Source: Limnanthes douglasii subsp. nivea
Taxonomy: Eukaryota > Streptophyta > Magnoliopsida > Brassicales > Limnanthaceae
Assembly: GCA_036936605.1 (NCBI GenBank)
Contig: JAUPFV010000002.1
Coordinates: 255,089,305-255,153,304 of the forward strand
DNA length: 64,000 nt
Reading direction: 5' to 3'
The notes beneath the pieces are model-generated. The model did not search any database. It was not told where the DNA came from and saw only the letters and a list, made by a program, of their open reading frames with translations. The stretch's first letter is position 1. Each line of letters begins with the position of its first letter. Below are positions 44,490-58,130 of this stretch, one piece after another. The position numbers and the translations under genes were made by a program.

Positions 44490-44872
44490 TGATGTGGTTT
44501 ATTTTCGTTTGAGGGCAATTTTGTAACTTCGTCTAGAGTTTTGTGGAATTTTGAGAGTATTTAATATTTGGGTAAAATGTAGAGGGAGAATTGAACTGTC
44601 TGGTTGTATTTAATTTTCATTAACCTCATTTAATGTTGGTGGTTGGGTATTTATACCCTTATCTTTTTGGGCCATATGGGCTTTCGGTTTGTGTTTTATG
44701 GATTTGGGTCGAGTTTAATCATGAAGTGATTATGTTTTTAATACTTTAGTTCTGTCCGGTCAGTGTAGTAAGTGGAGGCTCTCCAAATTGTCCCTGTCCG
44801 GTTAGATGGATGATATCCGAATTGCCCCTGTCCGGTTCTTACAAAGAGTGGTGACAAAATCCGGACTCATCA
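44490..44872 (-). repeat. 3' LTR of element B (39-bp deletion)
   Basis: 383 bp. Relative to the 5' LTR it lacks 39 bp between two AGTTTA repeats (GAGTTTA joined to ATCATGAAG), as expected from slippage or recombination between short direct repeats. The polypurine tract follows at 44873-44888. Confidence 0.93.
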
Positions 44873-45036
44873 GTAGCCCCTTTTTTAGGTGGTGTTCAAA
44901 GGCCTTTGGCAAGACCTAAAAAATAACCTGTAGCCGGCCACGGTTACATCTGGACAGAATTTCAAACTACATAACAGTTTTACCCGAACTGAAAAAGTTC
45001 TCAAAAACTTAAACGGTTTTTTGCCAGAAATCGTGG

Positions 45037-45215
45037 GACACGTGTCTCTCTAGTTCGCCACACTAGCCGTTCTTTTCCCTAGAACGACGCTCCCACTTTC
45101 TCCAAAAAGTAACATCTTCATTAAATAAGGATGACATCAGCACCGTCCTTTAATCATTGCAACCCTTTCGAATTCTCCTAGGTATCAAAGCATCCTTTGC
45201 ACATTTACTATAAAT
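45037..45215 (+). promoter_or_regulatory. Putative promoter of the antisense gene in element B
   Basis: A perfect G-box palindrome GACACGTGTC (45037-45046) and TATAAAT (45209-45215), 108 bp before the ATG at 45317. Layout and intervening sequence match element A. Confidence 0.55.
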
Positions 45216-45316
45216 TAGTTTACTTTTCTACTGTTTTACCATCTTCATCGTCCTTGTTTTACTGAATTTCAAAGCTCTCTTTCTAAAAAACAAACACTTT
45301 CTTTCGGTGTGAGTTT

Positions 45317-48279
45317 ATGTTCACAACTAGGAACGCTTTAATCAAAGGTGGGTGGCTTAATTTGTCAGATTTAGAAAAAGCTCAAAAGGTTGAACGAGAA
45401 AGGCGCATTGCAGCCGGTCTCCCTGTTTCCCCGGTTGACAAACCAGTGATACCAAACACAGAGTCTGATCAGGGCTCTTCTTCAACCAAAAGCGTTAAAC
45501 CCAGAAGGTTGTTCCAAACCACACTCTCACCAATTGTTTCAGGCTCGTCGGTTCAGGAATCAGAGCCCACTGTTGAACCAGGGAAAGTTGTCACTAGTTT
45601 TAAGAAGCCTTCTCCTTTTATTGCCATGGGATCATATGCTGATGCCTCTCCCGAGAAGTTAGTAGATCGGAAAAGAGGTCTCTTGGTAAAAGGGCAAACT
45701 CTAAAAGGTACGCCTTCCAAATCAGGGTCCAAAGATAGCAATACGGGGTCATAGGCACCCATCAGAATTCCTAAGGACAAGCTGTCCGGACCAGATGAAT
45801 CTAGCTCAAGCCTCCAAAAAGAAACCACTGCATCTGAGCCCCAGCCGGAGGTCAGAGTATAAGAAACCATCGAAACCCAACAGTCCGGAGGGCATGCTGA
45901 GCCAACCTCTAACTCCCCTAACCCAAAAACAACTGAAAACCCCTCCATGGTAATGGAAGAAGTAATGGAGGATTCTGTCTAAGAGGCTCCCTTTGAGTCC
46001 GAAGTCTCCGGGCAAACAAGTGAGGCTGTTGCTGCCAAGAAGGACAAAAGCAAAGAGAAACTATGCTTAAGACATCCAGATTTTCCGGAGTGCCTTGTGG
46101 GAAAAGTGGGACCTTATTTCCACAAGGTGAATGTTAAATATTTGATAGCTTTGCAAAAACTTAACTATGCTTTCATCCATACAGCCGAATTGGGTCGGAT
46201 GCGAACCAAATGGGGGATCCCGGAGAACGTCAAAATAAGGATTCTAATAGACCCAGAAACACCAATGGCCTGCAAGCTCAGTGAAATAGTTTCTTCACTG
46301 AGCTCTTCAACTGGGGATTAAGGTTTTTCTTAGACCCAGAGATAGTCAAATATTTTCACCTCATCAAGCTTTGCCCCAATCAACTGAACCCTAATGCGTG
46401 GTACACTCTCATGGCTTGTATCATGACCTCCAGGCTCTCCGGAATTCCTCTCCCCATGGAGCAATTCGCAGTTGTGGCCAGTCTCTGCAGAAACCACCAT
46501 ATTCCCTTATATCACTTCAACATGGGTGATAATTACAAAGCAGTGGACGACCTGCTCGAGTCAGAGAGAAATTGGAAGACTAACTTCTTGTTTGTGAGTG
46601 GTGCCTATGAGAATGGGAGGAAAATCAAAGTCGATGTCAACCCGAGCCTCCTCACCAGTAGATGGCGAAGTGATGGTAAGAATCCTATCTCACATTCCCA
46701 TTTTTATTTTTATCAAACTTGTTTAACTGACCTGTCTTGTCTTTTTTCTTTTTTTTACAGTGCTGCCTAAAGACTTCAATGACCACTTGAAGGCCGGGCA
46801 AATTACTTGCACCAAGCTAAATGCTTGGACTGCTGAAAAGTGGGGGAATCGCTTCCACAACGCCTTTAGCGGAGGCAACCTTCCAAGGTCCTTTCTTTGG
46901 AACACCACTGATCGGAGGGACTTATCTTGGGAGGAACTTACCACCTCACCCTCTCCGGAAGTAATCCTCAAAAGAACACACGTACCAGACGGGGCATTGT
47001 ATCTGCCTGGTAGAGCCAAGGCCCCAAGTAAAATGAAGGGAAAAAAGGCAAGGGCGAGCAGAGTGCGGTTGCAGCCAACCTCACCGAAGCGGAGGAAACT
47101 GCTCCAACAAACCAAGAGGGGTCATTTCCAAGACAGATTGATGCTGCTCTTCTAGAAGTAGTGGAGCATGAGAGTACTAGGGAAGAGGTAGGATCTCCAA
47201 AACCTCCAAGGGTTCCCAAGAGAGACAGGAAACGAGGAGCAAAAAGCAAGGACATGGAAGCCAAGAAGAAAAAGACCTCCAGGGGTGATGAGATTTCTCT
47301 CCGGCCCCTGGAGCCCCTTCCTCCTGTTGACCCCACTGATACTACAAGAGCAGAAGAAATCCCTGATGACTTTCAAACTGAATAGGTTGGAGGAGGGGAT
47401 ATCAGTATTGACGGTGTCGACATTACTAGGCTTGAGGGGCTTGGTGACTACTTTGAAAACCTCCCCAGAGATGACTTTGCTGGGCCCTACCTCCCTCCAA
47501 GCACTTCGAACATTGTTACCTTCAATGGTAAGTCTTTCTCTGTTTCAAGTGAAAGAGATGTTATAACTCACTCTATATTGATTAATATTCAGCCAGTGCT
47601 TAGTTTGGAGAAACAAGTGTGAGGTCAGTCAGCTATTATTACTGCCCTTAATTCTGACAAGGAGAAATTGTCCGGTGACCTCCTCATTGCCAACCAAAAT
47701 GCTGATGCTCTGAAGAGGGAAAACGAGGAGTTAAAGAAGAATCAGGAGGATTGGGCCACCAAGGTAGCTACCTTAGAAGATACTATCAAAGAACTCCGGG
47801 CAAAGCAGTCCGAGTTGGAGAAAGATATCTCTTCTTCGAAAGAGGAGGCGAAGGCCAAATACATGGTTATTCATACTTTGACCAATGACAATATCTAGCT
47901 CGAGGATTCGGTGTCCAAGGCTGCACAAGAAAAATTTGATCTGCTAAGGGAGCAAGAGGCAAAAATTCAAGCCAAGATTGACACTTATTCCAACCAAGTG
48001 ATAGACACTCAGGAAGAGATGTATGCCAAGGTGAAGTCGGACATGGTCTCACTCTTCTATGAGAAATTTCCGAAGAGGAATCTGGGAGACTTATGGACTT
48101 TTGTAAAGTATGAAGACCTCCCCTTCCATACGATGGTTGATGGTGATAAGCATGACTATTCTAGTGCCGACTCAACCGATGAAGAAGAGAACACCGGGGA
48201 GAGCCCGGATAAAGAAAATGACGATCTTCAGAAGAAGAAAGCTACTGAGGCTGAGCCATCTTCAAAGGCTCAGTCTTAG
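45317..48279 (+). pseudogene. Antisense gene (aORF) of element B (broken)
   Basis: Exon 1 is 45317-46675, intron 46676-46760 (85 nt, GTAAG...TTACAG, phase 1), exon 2 46761-48279. It starts MFTTRNALIKGGWLNLSDLE, supplying the Trp codon that is a stop in A. The domain FHKVNVKYLIALQKLNYAFI, the exon-junction region and the coiled coil (47620-48060) are conserved. Lesions: TAG at 45752, TAA near 45858 and 45980, a 1-nt loss near 46290, a shift near 47050, TAG near 47155 and 47384, TGA near 47620, TAG near 47896. Exon 1 has the same 1,359-nt length as in A. Confidence 0.82.
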
Positions 48280-48792
48280 AATATCAATTATCTTTTCACT
48301 CTTGTTTTGATTGAACCAAAGTCTTTGGATGGCCAAGGCATTTTTTTGTAACTGTGTCCGGTCCTTGTCCGGATAAATTTTTTTTGTTTTGACAATTTAA
48401 AGTCCTTGGATGGCCAATGCACTTCGTATGTTTCAATGGGTATCTTTGTTTCACACAACTCTTGCATTTTTTCATAGTTTTCCAATTATGGTGGCTAATG
48501 TTTAAACAGCCTTTAGTTATTTCATAAACATTCTAAAGTGAGAGTGTTTAATTTCTCCGATGACAAATATTTAAATAGTCATCGCTCCTTTAATTTAAAT
48601 CCAGCCTATGTTTAAATAATAATTTCACAAGAAACTATTTAAGTAAAAACACTCCGAATTTTTAAGAAGGCATCGAATTTCATAAAAAAGCGCGGACACC
48701 TCATTAAAACCTCCCCGCGCCACTAGGGTAGGAAAGAGTATGCCTCCAAATATTTACATGAACTTTTAAACAAGTAAATATTTACATAGTTG
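48280..48792. other. Spacer between converging genes of element B, with hairpin repeats
   Basis: Two copies of the AAGTCYTTGGATGGCCAAKGCA motif (48318-48340, 48399-48421) flank a TCCGG...CCGGA inverted pair near 48357-48373, as in element A. No coding frame. Confidence 0.5.
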
Positions 48793-51700
48793 CTACTCCA
48801 AGTACATCCGGAGGTGCTCAATATTCCAAGGGTGATTCAAAACCCTTCCATCTTTGTCTTGGAGCCGGTATGCCCCAGGCTTAAGCTTTTCAATGACCAC
48901 ATAGGGTCCTTCCCAAGTTGGAGCCAACTTACCGAACTGCTTGTCTTTAGTATGCAGGAAGACTTTTCTCAATACCTTGCTCCCCGGTTTGAAATCCCTC
49001 CTCTTAACTTTGGAAGCGAACCTGCTTCTCATCAAACCTTGATAGTGTGCAACTCTAAGGTGAGCCTTAACTCTTTTTTCATCTATTAAATCAAGCTGGT
49101 TTCTGATAGCCACCTCGTTAGTGTGTTCGGAGAAATTATGAACTCGAAATGAAGGGAGAGTAGCCTCTATGGGAGCTATGGCATCCATCCCATAGACCAA
49201 GGCAAAATGAGACTCTTGTGTTGCAGCCCCAGGTGTAGTCCGGTAAGCCCACAAAACTTCTTGCAAATAACTTGGCCACTTTCGAGCAGCTCCTTCTAGA
49301 TTATTCTTTAGACCGGACAGTATTGTCTTGTTGGCTACTTCGACCTGACCATTTGCTTGTGGGTGGAAAGGGGAAGAGAAGCAATGTTGTATACCTTTGG
49401 AGGCGCAAAAACTCTGGATTTCCTTGTTGTCGAATTGTGGTCCATTGTCTATTGTTATTTTTTGTGGAATTCCAAATCTGCAGCAGATATTGGATAAAAT
49501 GAATTTTATAACAACTTTGATGCTGTACCTGCCAACGGAGCTGCTTCGACCCACTTCGAAAAATAATCAATAGCAACAATTATTGTCCTACCAAATCCAA
49601 CCCCCATCGAGCAAAAAGGTATAGGCTCAGAAATTGACTCTAAAGGAATGGCTAGGATATGAATTTCATTGTTATATCTCTGGCATGGGTCACACTTCCT
49701 CACCAACTCCTTAGCATCTTGCATTATAGAGGGCCAATAATACCCAACCAACAAAACTCTTCTTGTTAGAGCCCTGAATCCACAGTGAGTTGATCCCTCA
49801 CCATCATGTAATTCGGAGAGCACTATTTGAGATTCGTCAATCCCCAGGCATCGTAAGAGGGGTTTACTGTAAGACTTCTTATACAGAATATCTCTTAGGA
49901 TGATAAAACCACGAGCCTTATACTTTACTTTTCTTGCTATTGATTTATCCGGAGGCAAGATGCCATCTGAGAGATATTGGAAGAGAGGAAACCTCCAATC
50001 TTGAGGTTGTTTTATCTGTATATCGAAGCTTTCTTCTTTCTTACCTATACTGAATTGAATGGATGGACATTCCAGCACATGAATCCAAGGGTAAGACTCA
50101 GTATAGGCTATGGTTGCTAAGGAGTCTGCCAGTATATTTTCTGTTCGAGGTATGTGCTCATAAACAATGCTCTTGAACTTAAGTGCCACATCTTTGAGAA
50201 GAAGTAAGTATATTACCAGTTGCTCCTTTTTGGCTTCGGATTGACCTTGTGCATGATGGATAAGAAGCTGAGAATTACTCATCAACTTAACCCTTTTAGC
50301 TCCACAAATAAGAGCTAACTTTAAACCACCTATAACAGCTTCATATTCGGACTCATTATTAGAAGCCCTAAAAGCAAATCATATAGCTTGGTACATTCTG
50401 TCACCATACGGAGAGGTCAAGCACACCCCAGCACCACATCCCATGGTACTTGATCCACCATCAGTCTGGACTACCCAGACTTTTTTATCTTTCACATATT
50501 TTGTTTTCTTAGTATCCCTGTCTGAGTGAAATTCAACTAAGAAATGTGCCACCGCTTGGGCTTTGATTGCTGTTCGAGGAGCAAAATCAATATCGAAGTC
50601 TCCAAATTCAACAGACCACTTTGTCATCCTACTCGAAATGTCTGCCTTTTGAAGAACGTTTTTCAGGGGATAGGATGTTCAGACAATAATATGATGAGCC
50701 TGAAAATAAGGTCTCATCTTCCTTGCAGCAATCACCAGGGCTAATACCATTTTTTCAAGTTTTAGATAGCGTTTTTCTGCATCTATCAAGCTCTTGCTGA
50801 TGTAATACACCGGACAGGGATAATTATCTACCTCTCTCACCAATACGGCACTTATGGCACAACTGGAAACTGCCAAGTATATGAAAAGAGTCTCTCCGTC
50901 AACAGGTTTAAATAAAGTCTTGGGAGAGGAGAGATGTTTTTTGATTTCATTGAAGACCTCATCACACTATGAAGACCAGTCGAATCTCTTTGCAACTTTT
51001 AAAGTTTGAAAAAACGGGGCACATCTGTCCGAAGACCTTGAAATGAATCGATTTAACGCAGCCAACCTCCCAGTCAATCGTTGTACTTCCTTAATATTCC
51101 GAGGAGGCTCCATTTGGAATAAAGCATTAAGCTGGTCCAGATCAGGCTGTATCCCTTGCTCACTTATTACATACCCCGTGAATTTTTCGGACTGTACTCC
51201 AAACACACACTTTTTCGGGTTTAGTTTTAAATTTACTTTTACTAAGTTAGCAAAAGTTTCTTGGAGATCTGTCAAGTGCAGCTCTTCGTCCATGCTTTTT
51301 ACCATTATGTCGTCGATGTATACTTCCATGTTCCTTCCAATTTGATCAGCAAAAGATTTGTTTACCAACCTCTGATAAGTAGCCCCATCATTTTAAACCC
51401 AAACGACATCACTTTGTAACAATGAAGGCCCTTATCAGTGACAAACGTAATATGCTCTTGATCCTTCGGATCTACTTGAATCTGATTGTACCCGGAGAAG
51501 GCATCCATGAAAGATAGCAGGTTGTCCCCAGATATGGAATCCACTAACTGATCAATCCGAGGAACCGAGTATAAATACTTTGGGCTAACTCTGTTGAGAT
51601 CTGTAAAATCGATACACATACGCCACTTGCCATTTTTCTTTTTTACCAATACCGGATTGGCTGTCCATAAAGGATACTGAGACTCCTTTATATGCCCCAT

Positions 51701-52048
51701 TTTAGTAAGTCTGTCGACCTCTTGAACTATGACATCAGCCTTTTCCTTAGAAAAAGCTCTTCTCTTTTGTACCACAGGTGCTATGTCTCTTCGGATGGAC
51801 AGTTGGTGTGATATAATATCTGCTGGTACCCCGGTAACATCAGCATTGCACCAAGCAAAAACATGCTGATGGTCTTTTAGGAACTTCAACATTTTTCCTT
51901 TTAATTCCGATGTCATTTTGGACCCTATCTTAACATTTTTTCCTTCTTCCAAAGAATGTGTTTCAACTTTTTCAATCGGTATTAAAACTCTAGGGGTCTC
52001 CCTGGGGTCATCAATTTCACCCTCACCCCCAGAAAGCCCCTCAAATTA
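48793..52048 (-). pseudogene. RT, double RNase H and integrase of element B (broken)
   Basis: RT 51952-50967 (NPVLVKKKNGKWRMCIDFTD, MEVYIDDIMVKSMDEE), gypsy RNase H 50876-50560 (SAVLVREVDNYPCPVYYISK), second RNase H about 50520-50130 (WVVQTDGGSSTMGCGAGV, then MMSNSQLLIHHAQGQ), integrase 49900-48793 with zinc finger ending CDPCQRYNNEI, AIDYFSKWVEAAPL, TIDNGPQFDN (second Asp kept) and QANGQVEVANK. The true C-terminus, WNIEHLRMYLE then stop, is seen here at 48793. Frameshifts near 51370, 50680, 50290 and 49530. Confidence 0.88.
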
Positions 52049-54355
52049 CTATTCTTCGTTAATCCGAACTGCCCCCAACGTCCCGAGGGGCAGTGCTGTT
52101 GCATAACACTCTCTGGCTACCTTTTGGTTGCTCCGAACAAATCCCACTTGCCCTTGCACAACATATTTCAGACATTGATGGACTGTTGAGGCCACCGCAT
52201 GCATTATAGAGAGCCAAGACCTCCCCTGAATAGCATTATAACAAGTAGGACAATCCACCACAACGAACAGTATTCTAACCATTTTCTTGAAAGGGCCTTT
52301 GCCCAACAAAACTTCCTCCTCGAACTCCCCAATCACATTTGCTGAGCTTCCAGTGAAACCCACAATTGACCTGTTCGAACGTTGAATTACTGCTGGATTT
52401 TTCATTTTTTGGTAGGAAGTTAAAAAGAGGATATTGGCTGAACTCCCAGTGTCCACCAAAATTCGTCTTATGTCATTGCCCCCGATGGATGCTCCTATGA
52501 CAACAACATCTTCATGAGGACCAGCTATATCCCTCAGGTCATCCTCATCGAAAACAATGAAGGAAAATGGAATATGCGATTAATAGGAAGTCATGCCTCC
52601 ATCCATTTGGGTAGCTAAAGTATGAACATGCCTCTTTCTCGAAGAAGCAGTGGGTGTTAATAAGCCCGGACACCGTATTGCAACGTTCCTCAATGGCACC
52701 CACTCTATTTCGAGTTGGGTCAGGGTCCAAGTACTCTAACTCAACATCGAATCTCTTAATTATCACCATAGCTCCCTCCGGAGCTGATGTGCCTGCATTG
52801 TTCGGACAAGCACGATGAGCGTTATCAGGCCTGTTTCCTCATCTTCTTTTAACATATGCTCCAAACTTTCCTCTTTCAATTAAATTCTGGACTTCTTGCT
52901 TTAAAGCAATACAATCCTCGGTGGTATGGCCACTATCATTATGATACTGACAGAAACAATTGTTACGGCTCTCCCTAGGAGATTTTAACACAACCGGCTT
53001 TCTATAGTGTACCTCTTCTTTTGTTTTGTCATAGATGGTGGCTACATTTTCTTTCAACTCAGAAAACCACTCCGGTTGAACCCAAGGCCCTCGCTTATTT
53101 CTTGATTGTTGACTCTGGGCTGGCGCTGCGGCTGAGACTGAGCTTTGGCTCTGTTATGACCCTACCTGACCTCTCTTGTCTTTTTCCCGGACTGGTTTTG
53201 GTTTGGGTTTGGTGCATCCGGAGCAGACCTCACCTGCATGTGTGCCCTAGTTTTCTTTGTTTCATCCACGTTAATTTGCTTTCCAACCTGATTTTGTAGA
53301 CCTCCTCATGTCATGGCCTTTTTTCTGGTCAATGAATTAACCAAATTTCCAGGGTTTAAGCCTTACCTCAGAGAAGCTATTGCTACTTGTTCAAAGCAAT
53401 CAGCCAACCTATTTTTGGTGTTTACAAAGCGACTTATGTATTCTTGTAGAGATTCGTTTGGTTCTTGGGCACAATTGATGATTGTATCTCCATTGCCCTT
53501 CACCTCCTTACTTCCAACAAACTGCCTCCGGAAGGCCACCCAAAAGGTATCGAAATTTCGGATGCATCCCTGTGGTAGGCTGTTATACCACTTCAGGGCA
53601 CTCCTTATAAAGGATTGGGAGAATGCTCTACAAAGCAACTTGTCGTCATCATCAAAATTTATCATGAAATTTTTAAATTGTTCCAAGTGGTTGTCCAGGT
53701 CTTTACTGCTATCGTATTTTTCCATTTTTGTACTATCAAACCTCTTAGGAAGGTTCCCGGACAGGATCTTGGAGGACAGTGGTGATTGTCTCCGATTCCG
53801 AACACGACTGAAAACGGTATCCTCATTAGGAGCTGCAAAGATACCTTGCTCATCATGAAAGGCAAAAGGATCCACTAGCATCCGGTCTATGTGTCTCCGG
53901 CTATGAGACGACCCTTTTCCTATATGCCTCTTTAACTTTCCATGCTTATCCTTTTTTCTTGAATACTTCTTAACCAACTTTTGTTTTTTTTTAGATCGGC
54001 CCTCATCACTGCTGGATGATAGGGACTCCTCAACTCCATCTTCGCCCGAAGAGCTACTGGAAGATTCTGAGTCTGAATCAGAGCTCTCCACCGGCTTGGA
54101 CCGGTGAGACTTTTTGGAGCTAGCATGAGTCTTCTTTGTACTCACATGGGTCTTCGAAGGCTCATACTCTCTAGGATTGTCAGAATGGTGTGCAGCTGAC
54201 GCCTTTGATTTCTCTTTTACACCCATCTTTTCCCTCTCAGCCCTTAGAGCTTCTATTTCAATTTTTAATCTATCGCGCTCCTCGATGGTGTATTCATCAT
54301 TTTCTCCCACCACTTCAAGCAAAGCTGGTAGTACTTCCGGTGCGTCCGAATTCAT
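52049..54355 (-). pseudogene. gag-protease of element B (broken)
   Basis: ATG at 54355 (MNSDAPEVLPALLEVVGEND). Gag core is open for 330 codons to 53363 (SALKWYNSLPQG). Then shifts; zinc-knuckle-like CQYHNDSGHTTEDCIALKQE at about 52960; protease 52459-52049 with MVDTGSSANILFLTS, keeping the Asp-Thr-Gly active site that A has lost. It ends INEE followed by TAG TAA at 52046-52051. Confidence 0.86.
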
Positions 54356-54407
54356 TCAGACTGGTTTTTTCTGATGGTTTTGAATGCTAGATTCAGGCAC
54401 CGTCGTG

Positions 54408-54425
54408 CTCCCACTGTGGTCGCCA
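54408..54425 (-). other. Primer binding site of element B
   Basis: Minus strand TGGCGACCACAGTGGGAG, three bases inside the LTR, identical to A and F. Confidence 0.85.
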
Positions 54426-54428
54426 ATT

Positions 54429-54850
54429 TGATGTGGTTTATTTTTGTTTGAGGACAATTTTGTAACTTCGTCTAGAGTTTTGTGGAATTTTGAGAGTATT
54501 TAATGTTTGGGTAGAATGTAGAGGGAGAATTGAACTGCCTGGTTGTATTTAATTTTCATTACTCTCATTTAATGTTGGTGGTTGAGTATTTATACCCTTC
54601 TCTTTTTAGGCCATATGGGCTTTCAGTTTGTGTTTTATGGATTCAGGTCGAGTTTAAAGACCCACTAGTTTCTGAGTAAACAAGTAATTAGTTTAATCAT
54701 GAAGTGATTATGTTTTTAATACTTTAGTTCTGTTCGGTCAGTTTAGTAAGTGGAGGCTCTCCGAATTGTCTCTGTCCGGTTAGATGGATGATGTCCGAAT
54801 TGCCCCTGTCCGGTTCTTACAAAGAGTGGTGACAACATTCGGACTCATCA
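54429..54850 (-). repeat. 5' LTR of element B
   Basis: 422 bp, full length, with TATAAATA on the minus strand in the shared promoter core. Followed by the GTGTT target copy. Confidence 0.93.
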
Positions 54851-54855
54851 GTGTT

Positions 54856-57784
54856 CACACTAAATTTCTTTATATATATATATATGCAATAATGAGATTT
54901 ATGATAAAATTAGTTATAAGTTTATTTACAAGGAAAAGTTTCAAAGTTATTTTTTTGATTGACCTCATGCAACATTTCCAATTTTAACTATACACTTCAT
55001 AATTCCGCATTTCAGTTAGTTATGATGATATTATTAATTCATTGTCAACATCAAAATTGAGCAATAACGAGGAATAGTAATTCAACATTGATCAGTAAAG
55101 AGACTTGCATAGTAAAATTATTGAAATAAATGTATAAGTAAGTATGCATAATAGTTTAGTTGCACTAAGTTCAAGGGCATGAGAAGGTTAAGTATAATTT
55201 TGTATCAACGATAAATTTAATTATTTAAAGACGTAAGGCAAATTCAAAGAGGCTTGTAATGTTTGAGACTTGATTTGGTGAGAAAATTGGCTCTCATACA
55301 TTTATTATGGTCCTCATTTTTAAATTTTTTCCAATTCAAAAGGACCTTTGATGGATCGTTATATATGCAACCATCACATTTTTTATTTATTCAATATATA
55401 CATTAATTGTAAAAAGTAGGTGATGATAAAACATCTATACTGAGAATATTGATTCCTGAACATGAAAGTTATAAAATGCACAAGTTATATATAATACAAT
55501 AATTATATTCTTATAATGCTTTGTAACCGTATGTATTGTACCATAAAATAATTGAAACCCAAAGATAATCAAGTAAATATTTGTCTTAAACATTCACATC
55601 ATACATCTTAAGAGAAGATTGATAAGCTATTTTTCAGGTACTTACGACCATCCGGAGTTTTACTGTTTATACATGTATTCAATACATCATAACATAACAT
55701 ACCAATTTAAAAAATTAAGTACATATAAAATAGGAATCTTAGAACACATTCCAAAAACTATTTGTAAATCGTTCATATGCAGAGAGGACTATGATAACGT
55801 ATATATTGTCCATGTATATCTTTTGGTTCAATTATACCCATGTTTCCTCGTGATTTGGAGTCATTGACAACTTTCAATATTTTAAAATCGTCATATATTA
55901 CACCACATCGGTAAAAGAATAAAGTTTTTTAAACTTGACCTAAGAGTTGTCATTGAAATAAAGTATGATAGTTTAGTGCATTATATTATGATTCAATTTA
56001 TTTTGTTAAATGTGTGGTAGTTTATTGTCGAACTAATTTATCAATATGTACTCATTAAAATGACACATTAACCTTACATCTAACAAAACATTTGTATAAA
56101 CAAATTATACTATTAGGGATGACCATCGCAAGAATATTCCCATGAGCCTATCAAAGGGATAGTGGTTTGGTACAATAATAACTATCTCAATTTACATATT
56201 TTTCATTTTATAACAATGTAGTATAGAAACCTGCTACCAAATTTAGATTTGAGACAACTAAGGATATTTTATTTTAGGAAGAACAACAAATGAACAACTT
56301 TTGATTATAAGGAAGAATAAAAAATGCTTCATTCAAATTTGAACAATAATTATTTAATCATTCATATCCTTCAATCATCTTCTAATCAGGAGAATAATCA
56401 ATTACTCTAGAAATAAATGTTCAAATTCATGCTAAATTATAAAGAATTACAATTGTTCACGCATAACAAACGCAACATCAAACTTAAGTTAGTATAGTAT
56501 TTACAAAGATCTAGAAAGTAACGGAAATTAAATACGGAACTAAATATTTCTCTAAAATATTCTAAAATTATAATGAGATTTTTATGATACAACAAAGAAT
56601 CCACTTTTAACTTCTCTAACGTAATGAAATATTGTAAAAGAATATTGAGATATTTTTTACGTAGCAAATTAATTTAGTTCATATTTTATAACATAAAAAA
56701 TGTTTTACAACAATATTAAAATTCTTTGTGGTGCATCAAAATAATTCAAATTAAACATTTTTAATATTTTAGAGAGTTAATGAAGAACATTAAAATTTTG
56801 TGATGTATAAAAATTTACATTTGAAGCTTCAACAACATCACATAAAATTTTAATTTTCAATTACGGATGTAACAAAAGTGAATACTCATGTCAGATAATT
56901 TAGTTTAATTATTTATTTGTAATCTAAATAAAATATCATTGATGAGATGCGGAGCTATATTTAAACCAAAATATAATTCGGTATATAAATTATTAAACCG
57001 ATTTATTAAAAAATATCGATTTTTTCGGTTTCAGTCGATTTCAGTCTATTTTTTTGTTTCGGTCGATTTCAATCTATTTTTAGTTTAAACATCGGTGTGA
57101 TTCAGTTGAGTTCGGTTAGGATTATTACTATTTTATTATTATTATTTATTAATTTTTTTATAAATAATGGTTAAACTAATTATTTATTTATGTTTATTTA
57201 TAATAATAAAATAATAATAAATTTTATAATTATATTTTATGCCATACAATAAAGTTTTTTTTAATAATTGTGTTTTTTACTTCCTTATAAATGTAAAATA
57301 AGCTTCTTTTCCTAGACTTCCTTGTACGTTAATAAATGCTTTTTTGCTCTACTGTTTGTCCAAGATATATATTTTTATAAATGTAAAATAATTCAGACGT
57401 TAATAAATACATTTTTTCTGTAATTTTTGTAAAAGATATATAGGAGTAAAAGATACATATAGATATGGGCATCCTGACAATCGTAATATAGGAAAGATTT
57501 TAAAGAGTTCCATTTTAATCAATTGGGCAAATTGAATGTCCTTGTTATAAGTGGTAAAATAAGTATATAATATATATCCTTTGGTTTGGTTCGGTTTGGT
57601 TTGGTTTTAAATTCGGATAAATTGAAAATCGACCGAATTTGATTTGGTTTAAAAAATAAAAGCCAAAATCCATTTTTATTTTTTGAAAACCGACCAAATC
57701 AACCTATTTCGGTTTAATTCGTTGGTCAGTTTAATTTTATTTGGTTTTTGTTCATCCCTAGAAAATATACTAGTTTGTTGTATT
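54856..57784. other. AT-rich DNA without recognisable genes; possible TIR element
   Basis: No coding region is supported. TAGGGATGAC at 56114 and the inverted TTCATCCCTA at 57751-57760 could be ends of a degraded hAT-like element, with CGGTTT-rich subterminal sequence near 57020-57120 and 57580-57740. TATACTA occurs at both sides (56106-56112, 57766-57772) but not symmetrically, so this stays tentative. Confidence 0.35.
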
Positions 57785-58130
57785 ATATTTGAACCACGTT
57801 TTAGTACAATATTATAAACTCACGACTTCAATGACAGTTAATTTAGATTTAAAGTTATTTTCTCATAACATATTCATTGCCATACATTATGATGACATGT
57901 TGTATGCTAAAAAAAATGTAATAAATAAACTAAGTTTGAAGCTTCTAAATGAGGTGTTTTATATATTAAAAACCAAGATTTATCAAGATTACTATTGATG
58001 ATTATATGAGTTTATAATAAAAGATATACATTGATAACATGCTAAAACACTATGGTATGGAAATGATAAAGATCTATTTTTTTAAGATACATTAAATAAA
58101 TTTTGCTAGTTAATATTTCATGATTAATTT
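57785..58130 (+). pseudogene. Ty1/copia RT fragment (broken)
   Basis: The frame from 57789 contains FIAIHYDDMLYAKKNVINKL, then LLNEVFYILKTKIYQD, matching the copia RT palm (Y-DDM) and the following region that normally reads L--EF-MKDLG---ILGMEI-RD. After stops, IYIDNMLKHYGMEM continues the match to the YIEKVLERFGM motif. Traces may reach about 58400. No LTR found. Confidence 0.55.

Larger units (their letters stand above)
44490..54850 (-). mobile_element. Element B: complete, older member of the A family
   Basis: 10,361 bp with the same organisation as element A. The target duplication is a perfect GTGTT (44485-44489 and 54851-54855). LTRs differ at about 20 of 383 aligned positions by eye, mostly C/T and G/A changes, so B is older than A and all its genes are broken. 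LTR ends are TGATGTGG and CTCATCA on the plus strand. Confidence 0.95.

Noticed and set aside
56114..57760. Complete hAT element with TAGGGATG ends
   Set aside because: The inverted ends match for only about 10 bp and the TATACTA flanks are not placed symmetrically; kept only as a tentative note.
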